From NCBI RefSeq assembly GCF_014529935.1, contig NZ_JACVFC010000002.1, forward strand, positions 930,001 to 994,000: DNA of 64,000 bases. The letters are read 5' to 3'. Origin of the DNA: Chitinophaga qingshengii (lineage in GTDB: Bacteria > Bacteroidota > Bacteroidia > Chitinophagales > Chitinophagaceae). The notes below the pieces were generated by a model that saw only the letters and a program-made list of their open reading frames with translations, was not told the DNA's origin and ran no database searches. The translations under genes were made by a program, and so were the position numbers. Of this stretch, positions 16,902 through 24,433 are shown one piece after another (within the stretch, counting starts at the first letter, position 1; the number at the start of each line of letters is the position of its first letter).

Positions 16902-17993
16902 CTAAACCTGTTCACTGACATGGAGGCATTTATCGATGATCGCCTGCAATATATCTTGTTTTTCGATGAGCCGCTGTAGCAGTACGAGCTGGTTGTGTGC
17001 GCGGTCGAAGTTGTGCCGGGCGTACTTAATCGGGTAATACACATCACCGTTGAGGTAGTCTGTGAGGAACCGGATTCCCTGCATGTAGATCATGAACTTG
17101 CCTGCAAAAAAGAGCTGTTCTTTTTCCACTTTTGATAAAGTGCCGCCGATTTCTTCGAGGTATCCCTGCATGAGGGCTTCAAAGTATTCTTCGCGGATAA
17201 CGATTTGGCTGACATCCGGTTCTTCTTCGGAAACGGGGCAGACGTAGGTGCGTACCATGTCTCCGAGGTCTGAGATGATTTTTCCCGGCATCAGTGTATC
17301 CAGGTCGCAGACGCAGATACCTTCATATGTGTCTTTGTTGAGCAGCACATTATTGATTTTGGTATCATGGTGCATCAGGTGATCTCTGAATTCGGGATTT
17401 GTTTTCAGCTGTTCGTACGTGACTGCGATATCGGAGTATCGGAGGAAGGCTTCAATCATCTCTTCTGCTGCTGCCTTTCTGTCTTCCCTGGCGTTACGGA
17501 TAGCTTCCTGGAAAGCGCTGTAGCGGAGGGTAAGGTTGTGAAAGTTCGGAATTGAAGCTTTAAACGGCTTCAGGTCGATGCCCGAAAGGTAACTGGCAAG
17601 GCGGCCAAACTGTTTGGCGGCTTCATATGCCTGCTTTGGGTTGTCGGCCTGATCTACCGTCACGGACCCGGCAATAAACGGAATCATTCGCCAGTATTCG
17701 TTGTTCATTACAAAGAGCTCTTCCCCGTTGGTAGTGGGTATTGGCGTAATGAACAGATACCCCGGATGATGTGCTGCGAGATAATCGGCGGCCATTCTCT
17801 GATTGGCGGCTATTACTCCAGGTTCCTTAAATACGTTTACATTGATTTTCTGTAAAACATATTTGCTGCCGTCCTTCTTCTTTTCGAGCAGAAAAGTGTT
17901 GTTGATGTGTCCTGATCCGAATCTTTGGACGTTTAATCCTTCAGGCTCCAGTCCGAAAGCCTGAAGGATTAATTTGTTGGGTATTATTTCCAT
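16902..17993 (-). CDS. NahK-like N-acetylhexosamine 1-kinase (APH fold)
   Basis: A 363-residue kinase of the aminoglycoside/choline-kinase fold. The N-lobe has GSGHINNTFLLEKKKDGSKY then YVLQKINVNVFKEPG, the arrangement characteristic of NahK, which phosphorylates GalNAc or GlcNAc at C1. The catalytic loop is HHDTKINNVLLN (about residues 213-224) and the metal-binding DLD lies in VCDLDTLMPG. It overlaps the nucleotidyltransferase gene by 10 bp, consistent with coupled translation: a 1-phosphate maker next to an enzyme that uses 1-phosphates. The exact sugar is inferred; a homoserine- or choline-kinase role is less likely. Confidence 0.7.
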   Translation of the reverse strand: MEIIPNKLILQAFGLEPEGLNVQRFGSGHINNTFLLEKKKDGSKYVLQKINVNVFKEPGVIAANQRMAADYLAAHHPGYLFITPIPTTNGEELFVMNNEYWRMIPFIAGSVTVDQADNPKQAYEAAKQFGRLASYLSGIDLKPFKASIPNFHNLTLRYSAFQEAIRNAREDRKAAAEEMIEAFLRYSDIAVTYEQLKTNPEFRDHLMHHDTKINNVLLNKDTYEGICVCDLDTLMPGKIISDLGDMVRTYVCPVSEEEPDVSQIVIREEYFEALMQGYLEEIGGTLSKVEKEQLFFAGKFMIYMQGIRFLTDYLNGDVYYPIKYARHNFDRAHNQLVLLQRLIEKQDILQAIIDKCLHVSEQV

Positions 17994-18886
17994 AAATTGT
18001 CGGGATATGCTCCGTTGTTAACCAATTCCGACAAACTGGCCTGCACCCCGGGTGCATCTTCTTTGTAAGTAACCCCAAACCATTTCGCTGTAGTAGGCAG
18101 TACTTTTACTTTACCGATGTTGCGGCGAATAAATTCGTCGGCCACAATCGGAATAAAGAATTCCGATTTCGGATTGGTACCGTTTTTCTGCAGGAACTCG
18201 TTGAACAGCGATTGGCTCAGGTCAAATACGCTGGGATGGAACCCCCAGAAGTTCATGGAAACCGGCGTATCCGCTGAGAGCGGGTGTTTGCTGCCATCAG
18301 CTTCTTCATAAACGATCTGACCGTTGTCTGTATAAATTTTTGTTCTTTCATTGATGGCAGACAGGAAACCCTGACCGTCTACCGCACAAACGCCGCGGGA
18401 TACGGAACCATGTTCACTCACGGTTTTACCCAGCTCATATCCTACTACACTATAGATATCTGCTGCGGTCTCCCCTTTCAGGAACGCTGCCATTTTTACA
18501 AAAGCATCTGCGCCATAAAAATCATCTGCATTGATAACGGCAAATGGTTCGTTGATAGCGTTTTTAGCACACAGGATAGCGTGTGCAGTACCCCAGGGTT
18601 TGGTGCGGTCAGCCGGGATCTGGTAACCCTCGGTGAAAGAGTCCATATTCTGGAATACATAATCAGTGGCTACGCGGCCTTTGAGTTTAGGTTCAAAAAT
18701 CTCCTTAAACTCAGTGGCAAAATTTTCGCGGATAATAAACACGATCTTGCCAAAGCCAGCACGGATAGCGTCGTAAATAGAGTAGTCAATGATAGTCTCA
18801 CCACTAGGCCCGAAAGCCTGGATTTGCTTCAAACTGCCATATCGACTGGCCATACCGGCCGCTAGAATCAATAAAGTCGGTTGCAT
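17984..18886 (-). CDS. sugar-1-phosphate nucleotidyltransferase
   Basis: A 300-residue single-domain nucleotidyltransferase. The N-terminal signature LLILAAGMASRYGSLKQIQAFGPSGE binds the nucleotide, and VINADDFYGADAF carries the metal-binding Asp in the usual place. The family makes NDP-sugars from NTP and sugar 1-phosphate. With the overlapping NahK-like kinase downstream it likely completes a salvage route from a free amino sugar to its nucleotide-activated form. The start at 18886 gives MQPTLLILAAG. It is divergent from the fucosidase, with 131 bp between the two start codons. Confidence 0.8.
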   Translation of the reverse strand: MQPTLLILAAGMASRYGSLKQIQAFGPSGETIIDYSIYDAIRAGFGKIVFIIRENFATEFKEIFEPKLKGRVATDYVFQNMDSFTEGYQIPADRTKPWGTAHAILCAKNAINEPFAVINADDFYGADAFVKMAAFLKGETAADIYSVVGYELGKTVSEHGSVSRGVCAVDGQGFLSAINERTKIYTDNGQIVYEEADGSKHPLSADTPVSMNFWGFHPSVFDLSQSLFNEFLQKNGTNPKSEFFIPIVADEFIRRNIGKVKVLPTTAKWFGVTYKEDAPGVQASLSELVNNGAYPDNLWK

Positions 18887-19017
18887 CTTTCTGATATTAT
18901 TTTATAATTTTCAATGATTTACCTGAAAATATCGGCGCTAAATATAATCATTAAACCTATTTTCACGCTTTCTTTTTGTGGGCAACACATATTTTAATGA
19001 TTAATTTAAACGGAACA

Positions 19018-20358
19018 ATGAAAAGATTACTTGTGCTGGGAGCCTGTGCCATGCAGCTTTTTATGAGTGCCAATGCGCAACAGAAAACCAATCCGGAAGA
19101 CATCAAAGGGAAAATGCAGTGGTTTGCCGATGCCAAACTGGGCATCTTCATCCACTGGGGCATTTATTCGGTAAAAGGAATTGATGAATCCTGGTCTTTC
19201 CACAACAAAAAAATCTCCTACCCTGATTACATGCAGCAGCTGAAAGGCTTTACTGCCAGCAACTACAACCCGCAGGCCTGGGCCGATCTGATCAAAGAAT
19301 CCGGCGCCCGCTACGCGGTTGTGACCACCAAACACCACGACGGCGTGGCTTTGTGGGATAGCAAATACAGCAAACTCGATGTAGTTAACAGCACGCCCGC
19401 TAAACGGGACGTACTCACCCCCCTGTATGCTGCTTTGCGCCGCGACAGTATCAAATGTGGTGCCTATTTTTCGTTGATCGATTGGAGTTATCCCGATTAT
19501 CCACAGTTCCTGAAAGACAGCAACCGTTACGATATCAAGACACAACCCGCACGGTGGCAGCGTTTCCTGAAATTCTACGAAGGCCAGATGGAAGAAGTAA
19601 TGACCAAATTCAACCCTGACCTCTGGTGGTTCGATGGCGACTGGGAACACTCCGCTGAAGAATGGGAAGCCCCCAAAATGCGGACCATGCTCACCACCCA
19701 TAACCCCAACACCATTATCAATGGCCGTTTGCAGGGATATGGCGATTACGATACACCAGAACAGAATTTCCCCGTCACCCGCCCGCACTACCACTGGTGG
19801 GAACTGTGCATGACCATCAACAACAACTGGGGATGGCAGCCACAGGATACCAACTGGAAAACACCTTTTGAAATCATCACCATCTTCGCAGATGCCGTAT
19901 CCAATGGCGGTAACCTGCTGCTGGATATAGGTCCCAAAGCCGATGGCAGCATCCCCGAAGAGGAAATTCATACGCTGAAAGAACTGGGCGCCTGGAATAA
20001 AAAGAATGGCGAAGCGATTTTTAACACCATCGCCGGACTGCCACTGGGGCACTTCTACGGGCCTACCACCCTGTCTAAAGACTCCAGCACCCTGTATCTC
20101 TTCCTGCCCGGCAAAACCAGCGGCCAGGTGGTGATCAAAGGATTGAGCAACAAAATTGAAGATATCAGCGTAGTAGGCAACGGCACTAAACTGAATCATA
20201 AAGTAGTGGGTAAAATATCCTGGAGCCCTGTACCAGGACTCGTTTATATCGATGTCCCCGAAAACGTACAGGACAAATACGTTACCGTACTGAAAGTGAA
20301 ACTGGATAAGCCGGTGAAGCTGTATCGCGGTAAAGGCGGGTTCTTAACGAATGAATAA
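19018..20358 (+). CDS. alpha-L-fucosidase, GH29, exported
   Basis: Hydrolyses terminal alpha-L-fucose from glycans. I start it at 19018 (MKRLLVLGACAMQLFMSANAQ), a cleavable signal peptide, not at the upstream ATG at 18976 which would put 14 polar residues before it. Mature protein about 425 residues. GH29 hallmarks: WFADAKLGIFIHWGIYSV near the N-terminus, GARYAVVTTKHHDGVALWDSK, and the nucleophile region DLWWFDGDWE (about residue 205). A short beta domain ends the protein. No SusC/SusD pair adjoins it. It lies opposite the sugar kinase/nucleotidyltransferase pair. Confidence 0.93.
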   Translation: MKRLLVLGACAMQLFMSANAQQKTNPEDIKGKMQWFADAKLGIFIHWGIYSVKGIDESWSFHNKKISYPDYMQQLKGFTASNYNPQAWADLIKESGARYAVVTTKHHDGVALWDSKYSKLDVVNSTPAKRDVLTPLYAALRRDSIKCGAYFSLIDWSYPDYPQFLKDSNRYDIKTQPARWQRFLKFYEGQMEEVMTKFNPDLWWFDGDWEHSAEEWEAPKMRTMLTTHNPNTIINGRLQGYGDYDTPEQNFPVTRPHYHWWELCMTINNNWGWQPQDTNWKTPFEIITIFADAVSNGGNLLLDIGPKADGSIPEEEIHTLKELGAWNKKNGEAIFNTIAGLPLGHFYGPTTLSKDSSTLYLFLPGKTSGQVVIKGLSNKIEDISVVGNGTKLNHKVVGKISWSPVPGLVYIDVPENVQDKYVTVLKVKLDKPVKLYRGKGGFLTNE

Positions 20359-20397
20359 AAAGGTATCGTTCCTCCACCATGTTGGATGGAGGGCATC

Positions 20398-20440
20398 CCA
20401 GGGGACCCGGGGTTTCAACCCCGGGTCCCCTGGTTTTTTT
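20398..20440 (+). terminator. intrinsic terminator after the fucosidase gene
   Basis: Perfect 15-bp GC-rich stem CCAGGGGACCCGGGG / CCCCGGGTCCCCTGG with a 6-nt loop, then eight T. Confidence 0.93.
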
Positions 20441-20442
20441 TA

Positions 20443-20450
20443 TAATTTTG
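20443..20450 (+). promoter_or_regulatory. -7 box directly before the PLP enzyme gene
   Basis: TAATTTTG matches TAnnTTTG exactly and ends 4 bp before the ATG at 20455, so the transcript could be leaderless. The box overlaps the preceding terminator tail. No -33 element is evident. Confidence 0.4.
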
Positions 20451-20454
20451 GAAG

Positions 20455-21333
20455 ATGAATACCGGGAAGATCACTTTAGACACCCTCCATCCTTCCTGGC
20501 TGCCGCAGCAGCCGGAAGCCGCCATGCTGCGTCTCGACAAACTGGATGCGGAGATCTCCGGCAATAAATGGTTCAAGCTCAAATACAACCTGGAAGCCGC
20601 CCGTAGTGAGGGTAAGACACATATCCTCACCTTTGGCGGCGCTTACTCCAATCATATAGCGGCTACGGCCGCCGCCTGTCGCCAGGCCGGACTGCCCTGT
20701 ACCGGTATCATCCGGGGCGAAGCACCACAGGTACTGAGCCATACGCTGGAAACCGCGCTGGCACAGGGTATGCAGCTGGAGTTTGTGAGCAGGGAAGCGT
20801 ATAAAAACAATTGCGCCACTTTTGAGGAACGCCCTGATACCTATGTGATTCCTGAAGGCGGGCATAATGCCGCCGGCGCCCGTGGCTGTGAAGAAATTCT
20901 ATCCCTCTTCCCTACCGGACATTTTACGCACATCCTTTGTGCCGTAGGCACCGGCACCACCCTGGCCGGACTGATCAACAGCGCCACGCCGGACCAAACC
21001 GTCATCGGTATCCCGGTATTGAAAGGAGCCGGCTACCTGGAAGCCGAAGTAAAGGCGCTCCTGTATTCCGGTAAAACACGCCACTGGCAACTCTTACATG
21101 ATTTTCATGGGGGTGGGTATGCTAAAGTAAAACCGGCACTTATAGATTTTATCAATACTTTTTTTGCAGAAACCGGCATTCCAACAGACATCATTTACAC
21201 CGGAAAACTGGTGTATGCTTTCCATGAATTAATCCGCCAGCGCTATTTTACAGACAATAACAAAGTATTATTAATACATACCGGTGGCTTACAAGGCAAT
21301 CTTTCCCTGCCTCCGGGCGTTCTGTCCCTATAA
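20455..21333 (+). CDS. D-cysteine desulfhydrase / ACC deaminase family PLP enzyme
   Basis: A 292-residue PLP enzyme of fold type II. The cofactor Lys lies in SGNKWFKLKYNLEAA (about residue 41), the substrate loop is TFGGAYSNHIAATAAACRQAG, and the phosphate loop is AVGTGTTLAGLI. The family includes D-cysteine desulfhydrase and 1-aminocyclopropane-1-carboxylate deaminase; the specificity residues cannot be judged by eye, and bacterial members without plant contact are usually desulfhydrases. It begins 20 bp after a strong terminator and is likely transcribed alone. Confidence 0.82.
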   Translation: MNTGKITLDTLHPSWLPQQPEAAMLRLDKLDAEISGNKWFKLKYNLEAARSEGKTHILTFGGAYSNHIAATAAACRQAGLPCTGIIRGEAPQVLSHTLETALAQGMQLEFVSREAYKNNCATFEERPDTYVIPEGGHNAAGARGCEEILSLFPTGHFTHILCAVGTGTTLAGLINSATPDQTVIGIPVLKGAGYLEAEVKALLYSGKTRHWQLLHDFHGGGYAKVKPALIDFINTFFAETGIPTDIIYTGKLVYAFHELIRQRYFTDNNKVLLIHTGGLQGNLSLPPGVLSL

Positions 21334-21399
21334 AAACTGTTCGTTATATTTGAACGGTAGTGTATTTTTGTCAACTTTAAGAGATCACGGATTTTTTGT

Positions 21400-22125
21400 A
21401 TGAAGCAGGTTGCGCGTTTAACATTCGCCATAGGACTTTTTTTATCGATTGCACTCACTGGTAAGGGACAGGAAATGCTGCCTCCGGTACTGCCTGAATT
21501 TACGGCCACCATTAAAACCGGTAAAATCCAGCTGGACTGGATATCCGGCTTCATGGAGGTAAAAGAGATCGGCATCCAGCGTTCCCTGGATAGCTTACTG
21601 AACTTTAATACCATCGGCTACGCCAGTTACCCCACCCAAACCAGGAACGCTTACCTGGACAATAAACCATTACCCGGTAGCAACTACTACCGCCTTTTTA
21701 TCCTCTTTAACAATGGCCGCTTTATGTACAGCAAAACCATGCTGGCATTACCGGACAGTACTATCAGAGCAGATATGAAACTGCAATACGCCGATATCAG
21801 GGATGCCGCCAAAGCGGCCGGTAAAGCCGGTGAAGAGAACAACAAAGAACCCAAAGTGGTATGGCATCCGTCCAACTATATCTATACCACTGCCGATGGT
21901 AATGTCAATATTAAACTGACAGATGCCCCCCATAAAAAATATTCCGTGAAGTTTTATGAGCCTAACGGCTCCTTCCTGTTTGAAATAGAACAGGTAAAAG
22001 GCCCTTCCCTCATCCTGGAGAAAGCTATTTTCCTGCATGCCGGCTGGTTCAACTTTGAACTGTTTGAAGAAGGACATCTGAAAGAGAAATGGAACTTCTT
22101 TATTCCGTTGAACTATAGAATGTAA
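21400..22125 (+). CDS. secreted hypothetical protein
   Basis: 241 residues, not recognised. The first 23 residues (MKQVARLTFAIGLFLSIALTGKG) form a signal peptide. The following segment, with IQLDWISGFMEVKEIGIQRSLDSL and LPGSNYYRLFILFNNGRFMYSK, has the strand pattern of a fibronectin type III-like beta sandwich, and a second beta-rich part closes the protein. A charged, helical AKAAGKAGEENNKEPK linker separates the two. The protein looks periplasmic or surface exposed. It converges on lipB, with a shared terminator at 22204. Confidence 0.7.
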   Translation: MKQVARLTFAIGLFLSIALTGKGQEMLPPVLPEFTATIKTGKIQLDWISGFMEVKEIGIQRSLDSLLNFNTIGYASYPTQTRNAYLDNKPLPGSNYYRLFILFNNGRFMYSKTMLALPDSTIRADMKLQYADIRDAAKAAGKAGEENNKEPKVVWHPSNYIYTTADGNVNIKLTDAPHKKYSVKFYEPNGSFLFEIEQVKGPSLILEKAIFLHAGWFNFELFEEGHLKEKWNFFIPLNYRM

Positions 22126-22142
22126 CCGGAACTGTGATAGTC

Positions 22143-22169
22143 ATGATTAGCGCTGATTAGCGAAGATCG
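22143..22169. repeat. repeat unit with GATTAGCG core, arm 1
   Basis: ATTAGCGCTGATTAGCGAAG, partly self-complementary. Its reverse complement recurs at 22278-22305 on the other side of the terminator, so the two arms flank the 22204 hairpin symmetrically. Confidence 0.7.
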
Positions 22170-22203
22170 AAGCAGAGATTGCGTATTAACCGGATTAAAA
22201 TAT

Positions 22204-22238
22204 AAGCCCCCATTGATGTGTATCAATGGGGGCTTTTT
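22204..22238. terminator. bidirectional terminator between the secreted protein gene and lipB
   Basis: Perfect 14-bp stem AAGCCCCCATTGAT / ATCAATGGGGGCTT with a 4-nt loop and a T run on the plus side, an A run on the other. Confidence 0.92.
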
Positions 22239-22277
22239 ATTGTAATAGTATCGAAAGCGCTGCGAAAAAATCCGCTA

Positions 22278-22325
22278 CGGTCTTCGCTAATCAGCGAAAT
22301 CAGCAATAATCATGGACATCACAGT
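22278..22325. repeat. 9-nt periodic repeat that supplies the 3' end of lipB
   Basis: TAATCAGCG AAATCAGCA ATAATCATG GACATCACA follows a 9-nt period. It contains the lipB stop codon and its last codons. A copy with 29 of 32 bases identical occurs at 23107-23138. Confidence 0.85.
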
Positions 22326-23007
22326 TAAATACCTCGCCGAAATGCTTTTTCAGCTTGCTTTTCACTTCTTCTTCCGATACAGCCCTGCCCAGTTCCTTAT
22401 CCAGGGTGGCTACCTTTTTATCGGCGATGCCACAGGCGATGATGTTGTCGAAATAGTTCATGGGAGTATTTACGTTGAGGGCAAAGCCGTGCATGGTTAC
22501 CCAGCGGCTGCAACGTACGCCCATAGCGCATATTTTACGGGCTTTGGTTTTATCGTGCGGGTCCAGCCATACACCGGTTTCTCCGGGTGAGCGGTCCCCT
22601 GTCACACCGTATTCTGCCAGGGTGCGGATCACCACTTCTTCCAGGCAACGGAGGTATTTGCCGATATCAGTAAAGAAATTCTCCAGGTCGATGATGGGAT
22701 ACCCCACAATCTGACCGGGACCGTGAAAGGTAATATCACCGCCACGATTGGTAGGTACAAAGCCAATGCCCTGATCATCCAATTCCTGCCGGCTCAGCAA
22801 CAGGTTTTCTATATGCCCGCTTTTACCCAGGGTGTATACTGGCGGATGCTCACAAAAAAGAAGGTAATTGGTAGTGGGTTTAGGCCATTGGTCGTGCGCC
22901 TGGGCCTTCAGTTGTACATTTTCCTTCAACAACTGCTCCTGGTAGTCCCAGGCCTCCTGGTAATCGATTTTGCCAAGGTCTCTGGCAATGATCTCCTGCT
23001 TTTCCAT
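22300..23007 (-). CDS. lipB: octanoyl-[acyl-carrier-protein]:protein octanoyltransferase
   Basis: Transfers octanoyl from ACP to lipoyl domains, the first step of lipoate synthesis. 235 residues. The signature is NRGGDITFHGPGQIVGYPII (about residues 87-106), the catalytic Lys is in KARKICAMGVR and the catalytic Cys in NIIACGIADK. The last residues, CDVHDYC and the stop, are written by an intergenic repeat, so the C-terminal tail is probably recent and non-essential. Start at 23007 (MEKQEIIARDLG); the promoter was not identified. Confidence 0.93.
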   Translation of the reverse strand: MEKQEIIARDLGKIDYQEAWDYQEQLLKENVQLKAQAHDQWPKPTTNYLLFCEHPPVYTLGKSGHIENLLLSRQELDDQGIGFVPTNRGGDITFHGPGQIVGYPIIDLENFFTDIGKYLRCLEEVVIRTLAEYGVTGDRSPGETGVWLDPHDKTKARKICAMGVRCSRWVTMHGFALNVNTPMNYFDNIIACGIADKKVATLDKELGRAVSEEEVKSKLKKHFGEVFNCDVHDYC

Positions 23008-23106
23008 ACTGAAACGTGCTACACTCCTATACTTTTACCGGATGGGATGATCCGGGTGTAAGGAGCTGAATCTCCGGATGCAAAGATAGGAAAGAAAGCG
23101 CCAACC

Positions 23107-23138
23107 AGCGAAATCAGCTAAAATCATGGACATCAGAG
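23107..23138. repeat. second copy of the lipB-tail repeat, upstream of rluD
   Basis: Near-identical to 22293-22324 (3 differences in 32). It creates an ATG at 23126 in frame with rluD, which would add 14 residues; this start is probably spurious. Confidence 0.85.
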
Positions 23139-23145
23139 TTTTTTT

Positions 23146-23153
23146 TACCTTTG
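23146..23153 (+). promoter_or_regulatory. -7 box of rluD
   Basis: TACCTTTG, exact match to TAnnTTTG, 14 bp before the ATG at 23168. It lies after the ATG at 23126, which argues for the 23168 start. Confidence 0.6.
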
Positions 23154-23167
23154 CCAAAATTTATCTA

Positions 23168-24244
23168 ATGGCTGAAGAATTGCTGGAACTGGAAGATGAG
23201 CTGGAGAACGGGGATGGCAGTGAGGAACTGTATGAGAAAATCAATATGGTGGTTGACAAAGGCCAGGAACCTATCCGCATCGACAAGTTCCTGACTGCCC
23301 GTATTGAAGGCGCTACCCGCAACAAGGTCCAGATTGCACTGGATACGGAGATGGTGTTGGTAAACGACAAGCCCGTTAAATCCAACTACAAGATCAGACC
23401 GCTGGACAGGATCGTGGTATTTTCCAATAAAAACCCGGAAAGTACGGAAGTATTGCCGGAAGAGATCCCTCTCAATATCGTATATGAAGATGATGATGTG
23501 ATGGTGATCGATAAACCTGCCGGCATGGTGGTACACCCTGGTTGCGGCAACTACACCGGTACCCTGGTGAACGGCCTTTCCTGGTACCTGGGCGATAAAA
23601 CTCAAGCCACCACGCCTGCTATTCCGCGCTTCGGACTGGTACACCGCATCGACAAAAATACAACCGGCCTGCTGGTAGTGGCAAAGTCCGAAAAAGCCAT
23701 GACCGACCTGGCGAAACAGTTCTTTGACCACACCGTACACCGCCGGTATATGGCCCTTGTATGGGGTGATTTTGAAGAAGATGAAGGTACGGTAGTAGCG
23801 CACGTAGGCCGCCACCAGCGCCTGCGCAAGATTATGGACGCCTATCCCGACGGCGAATATGGCAAAGAAGCTATTACCCACTACCGCGTGCTGGAACGTT
23901 ATAATTATGTGACCCTGGTAGAATGCCGCCTGGAAACCGGCCGCACCCACCAGATCCGCGTGCATATGCAGCATATAGGTCACTCCCTTTTTAACGATGA
24001 TACCTATGGCGGCAACCGCATCCTGAAAGGCACCATCTTCGCCAAATACAAACAGTTTGTGGAAAACTGCTTCGATATTCTGCCCCGGCATGCCCTCCAT
24101 GCCCAACAGCTGGGCTTTATCCACCCCCGCACCCGCCAGCAGATGTACTTTGAAAGTCCGCTGCCAGCGGATATGACCCAGGTGCTCGAAAAATGGCGCC
24201 GGTATACCACGGCAAGACCGCTACAGGAAGAAGAAGAACAATAA
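23168..24244 (+). CDS. rluD: large-subunit rRNA pseudouridine synthase (RluA/RluD family)
   Basis: Isomerises uridines in 23S rRNA. 358 residues. After an acidic N-terminal stretch comes an S4 RNA-binding domain (PIRIDKFLTARIEGATRNKV, about 36-55), then the catalytic domain with the Asp in RIDKNTTGLLVVAKS. The motif ETGRTHQIRVHMQHIGH is also present. I use MAEELLELEDELEN at 23168 because a -7 box lies just before it; the ATG at 23126 comes from a repeat. Lies 160 bp from the divergent lipB. Confidence 0.93.
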   Translation: MAEELLELEDELENGDGSEELYEKINMVVDKGQEPIRIDKFLTARIEGATRNKVQIALDTEMVLVNDKPVKSNYKIRPLDRIVVFSNKNPESTEVLPEEIPLNIVYEDDDVMVIDKPAGMVVHPGCGNYTGTLVNGLSWYLGDKTQATTPAIPRFGLVHRIDKNTTGLLVVAKSEKAMTDLAKQFFDHTVHRRYMALVWGDFEEDEGTVVAHVGRHQRLRKIMDAYPDGEYGKEAITHYRVLERYNYVTLVECRLETGRTHQIRVHMQHIGHSLFNDDTYGGNRILKGTIFAKYKQFVENCFDILPRHALHAQQLGFIHPRTRQQMYFESPLPADMTQVLEKWRRYTTARPLQEEEEQ

Positions 24245-24257
24245 CATTCATATCATA

Positions 24258-24287
24258 GGGCCGATCGAAAGATGGGCCCTTGTTTTT
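24258..24287 (+). terminator. probable terminator of rluD
   Basis: Stem AGGGCC / GGCCCT around a 12-nt loop, followed by TTGTTTTT, 14 bp after the stop codon. Confidence 0.6.
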
Positions 24288-24290
24288 GAA

Positions 24291-24313
24291 CCCCAGGGCT
24301 GAAGCCCTGGGTT
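24291..24313. repeat. GC-rich palindrome downstream of rluD
   Basis: CCCAGGGCT GA AGCCCTGGG, perfect 9-bp arms with a 2-nt centre. It resembles dispersed REP-like palindromes and may reinforce termination. Confidence 0.55.
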
Positions 24314-24433
24314 ACCCGGGTGCCCGCATGAACATTCCATTCCGGTCCCCAACCGCTGCATTCACTTCATCATAAATTATTATCATTTATTTACATATTT
24401 CAATTATCTTAGCGCCGATTACCATGTCAACAC

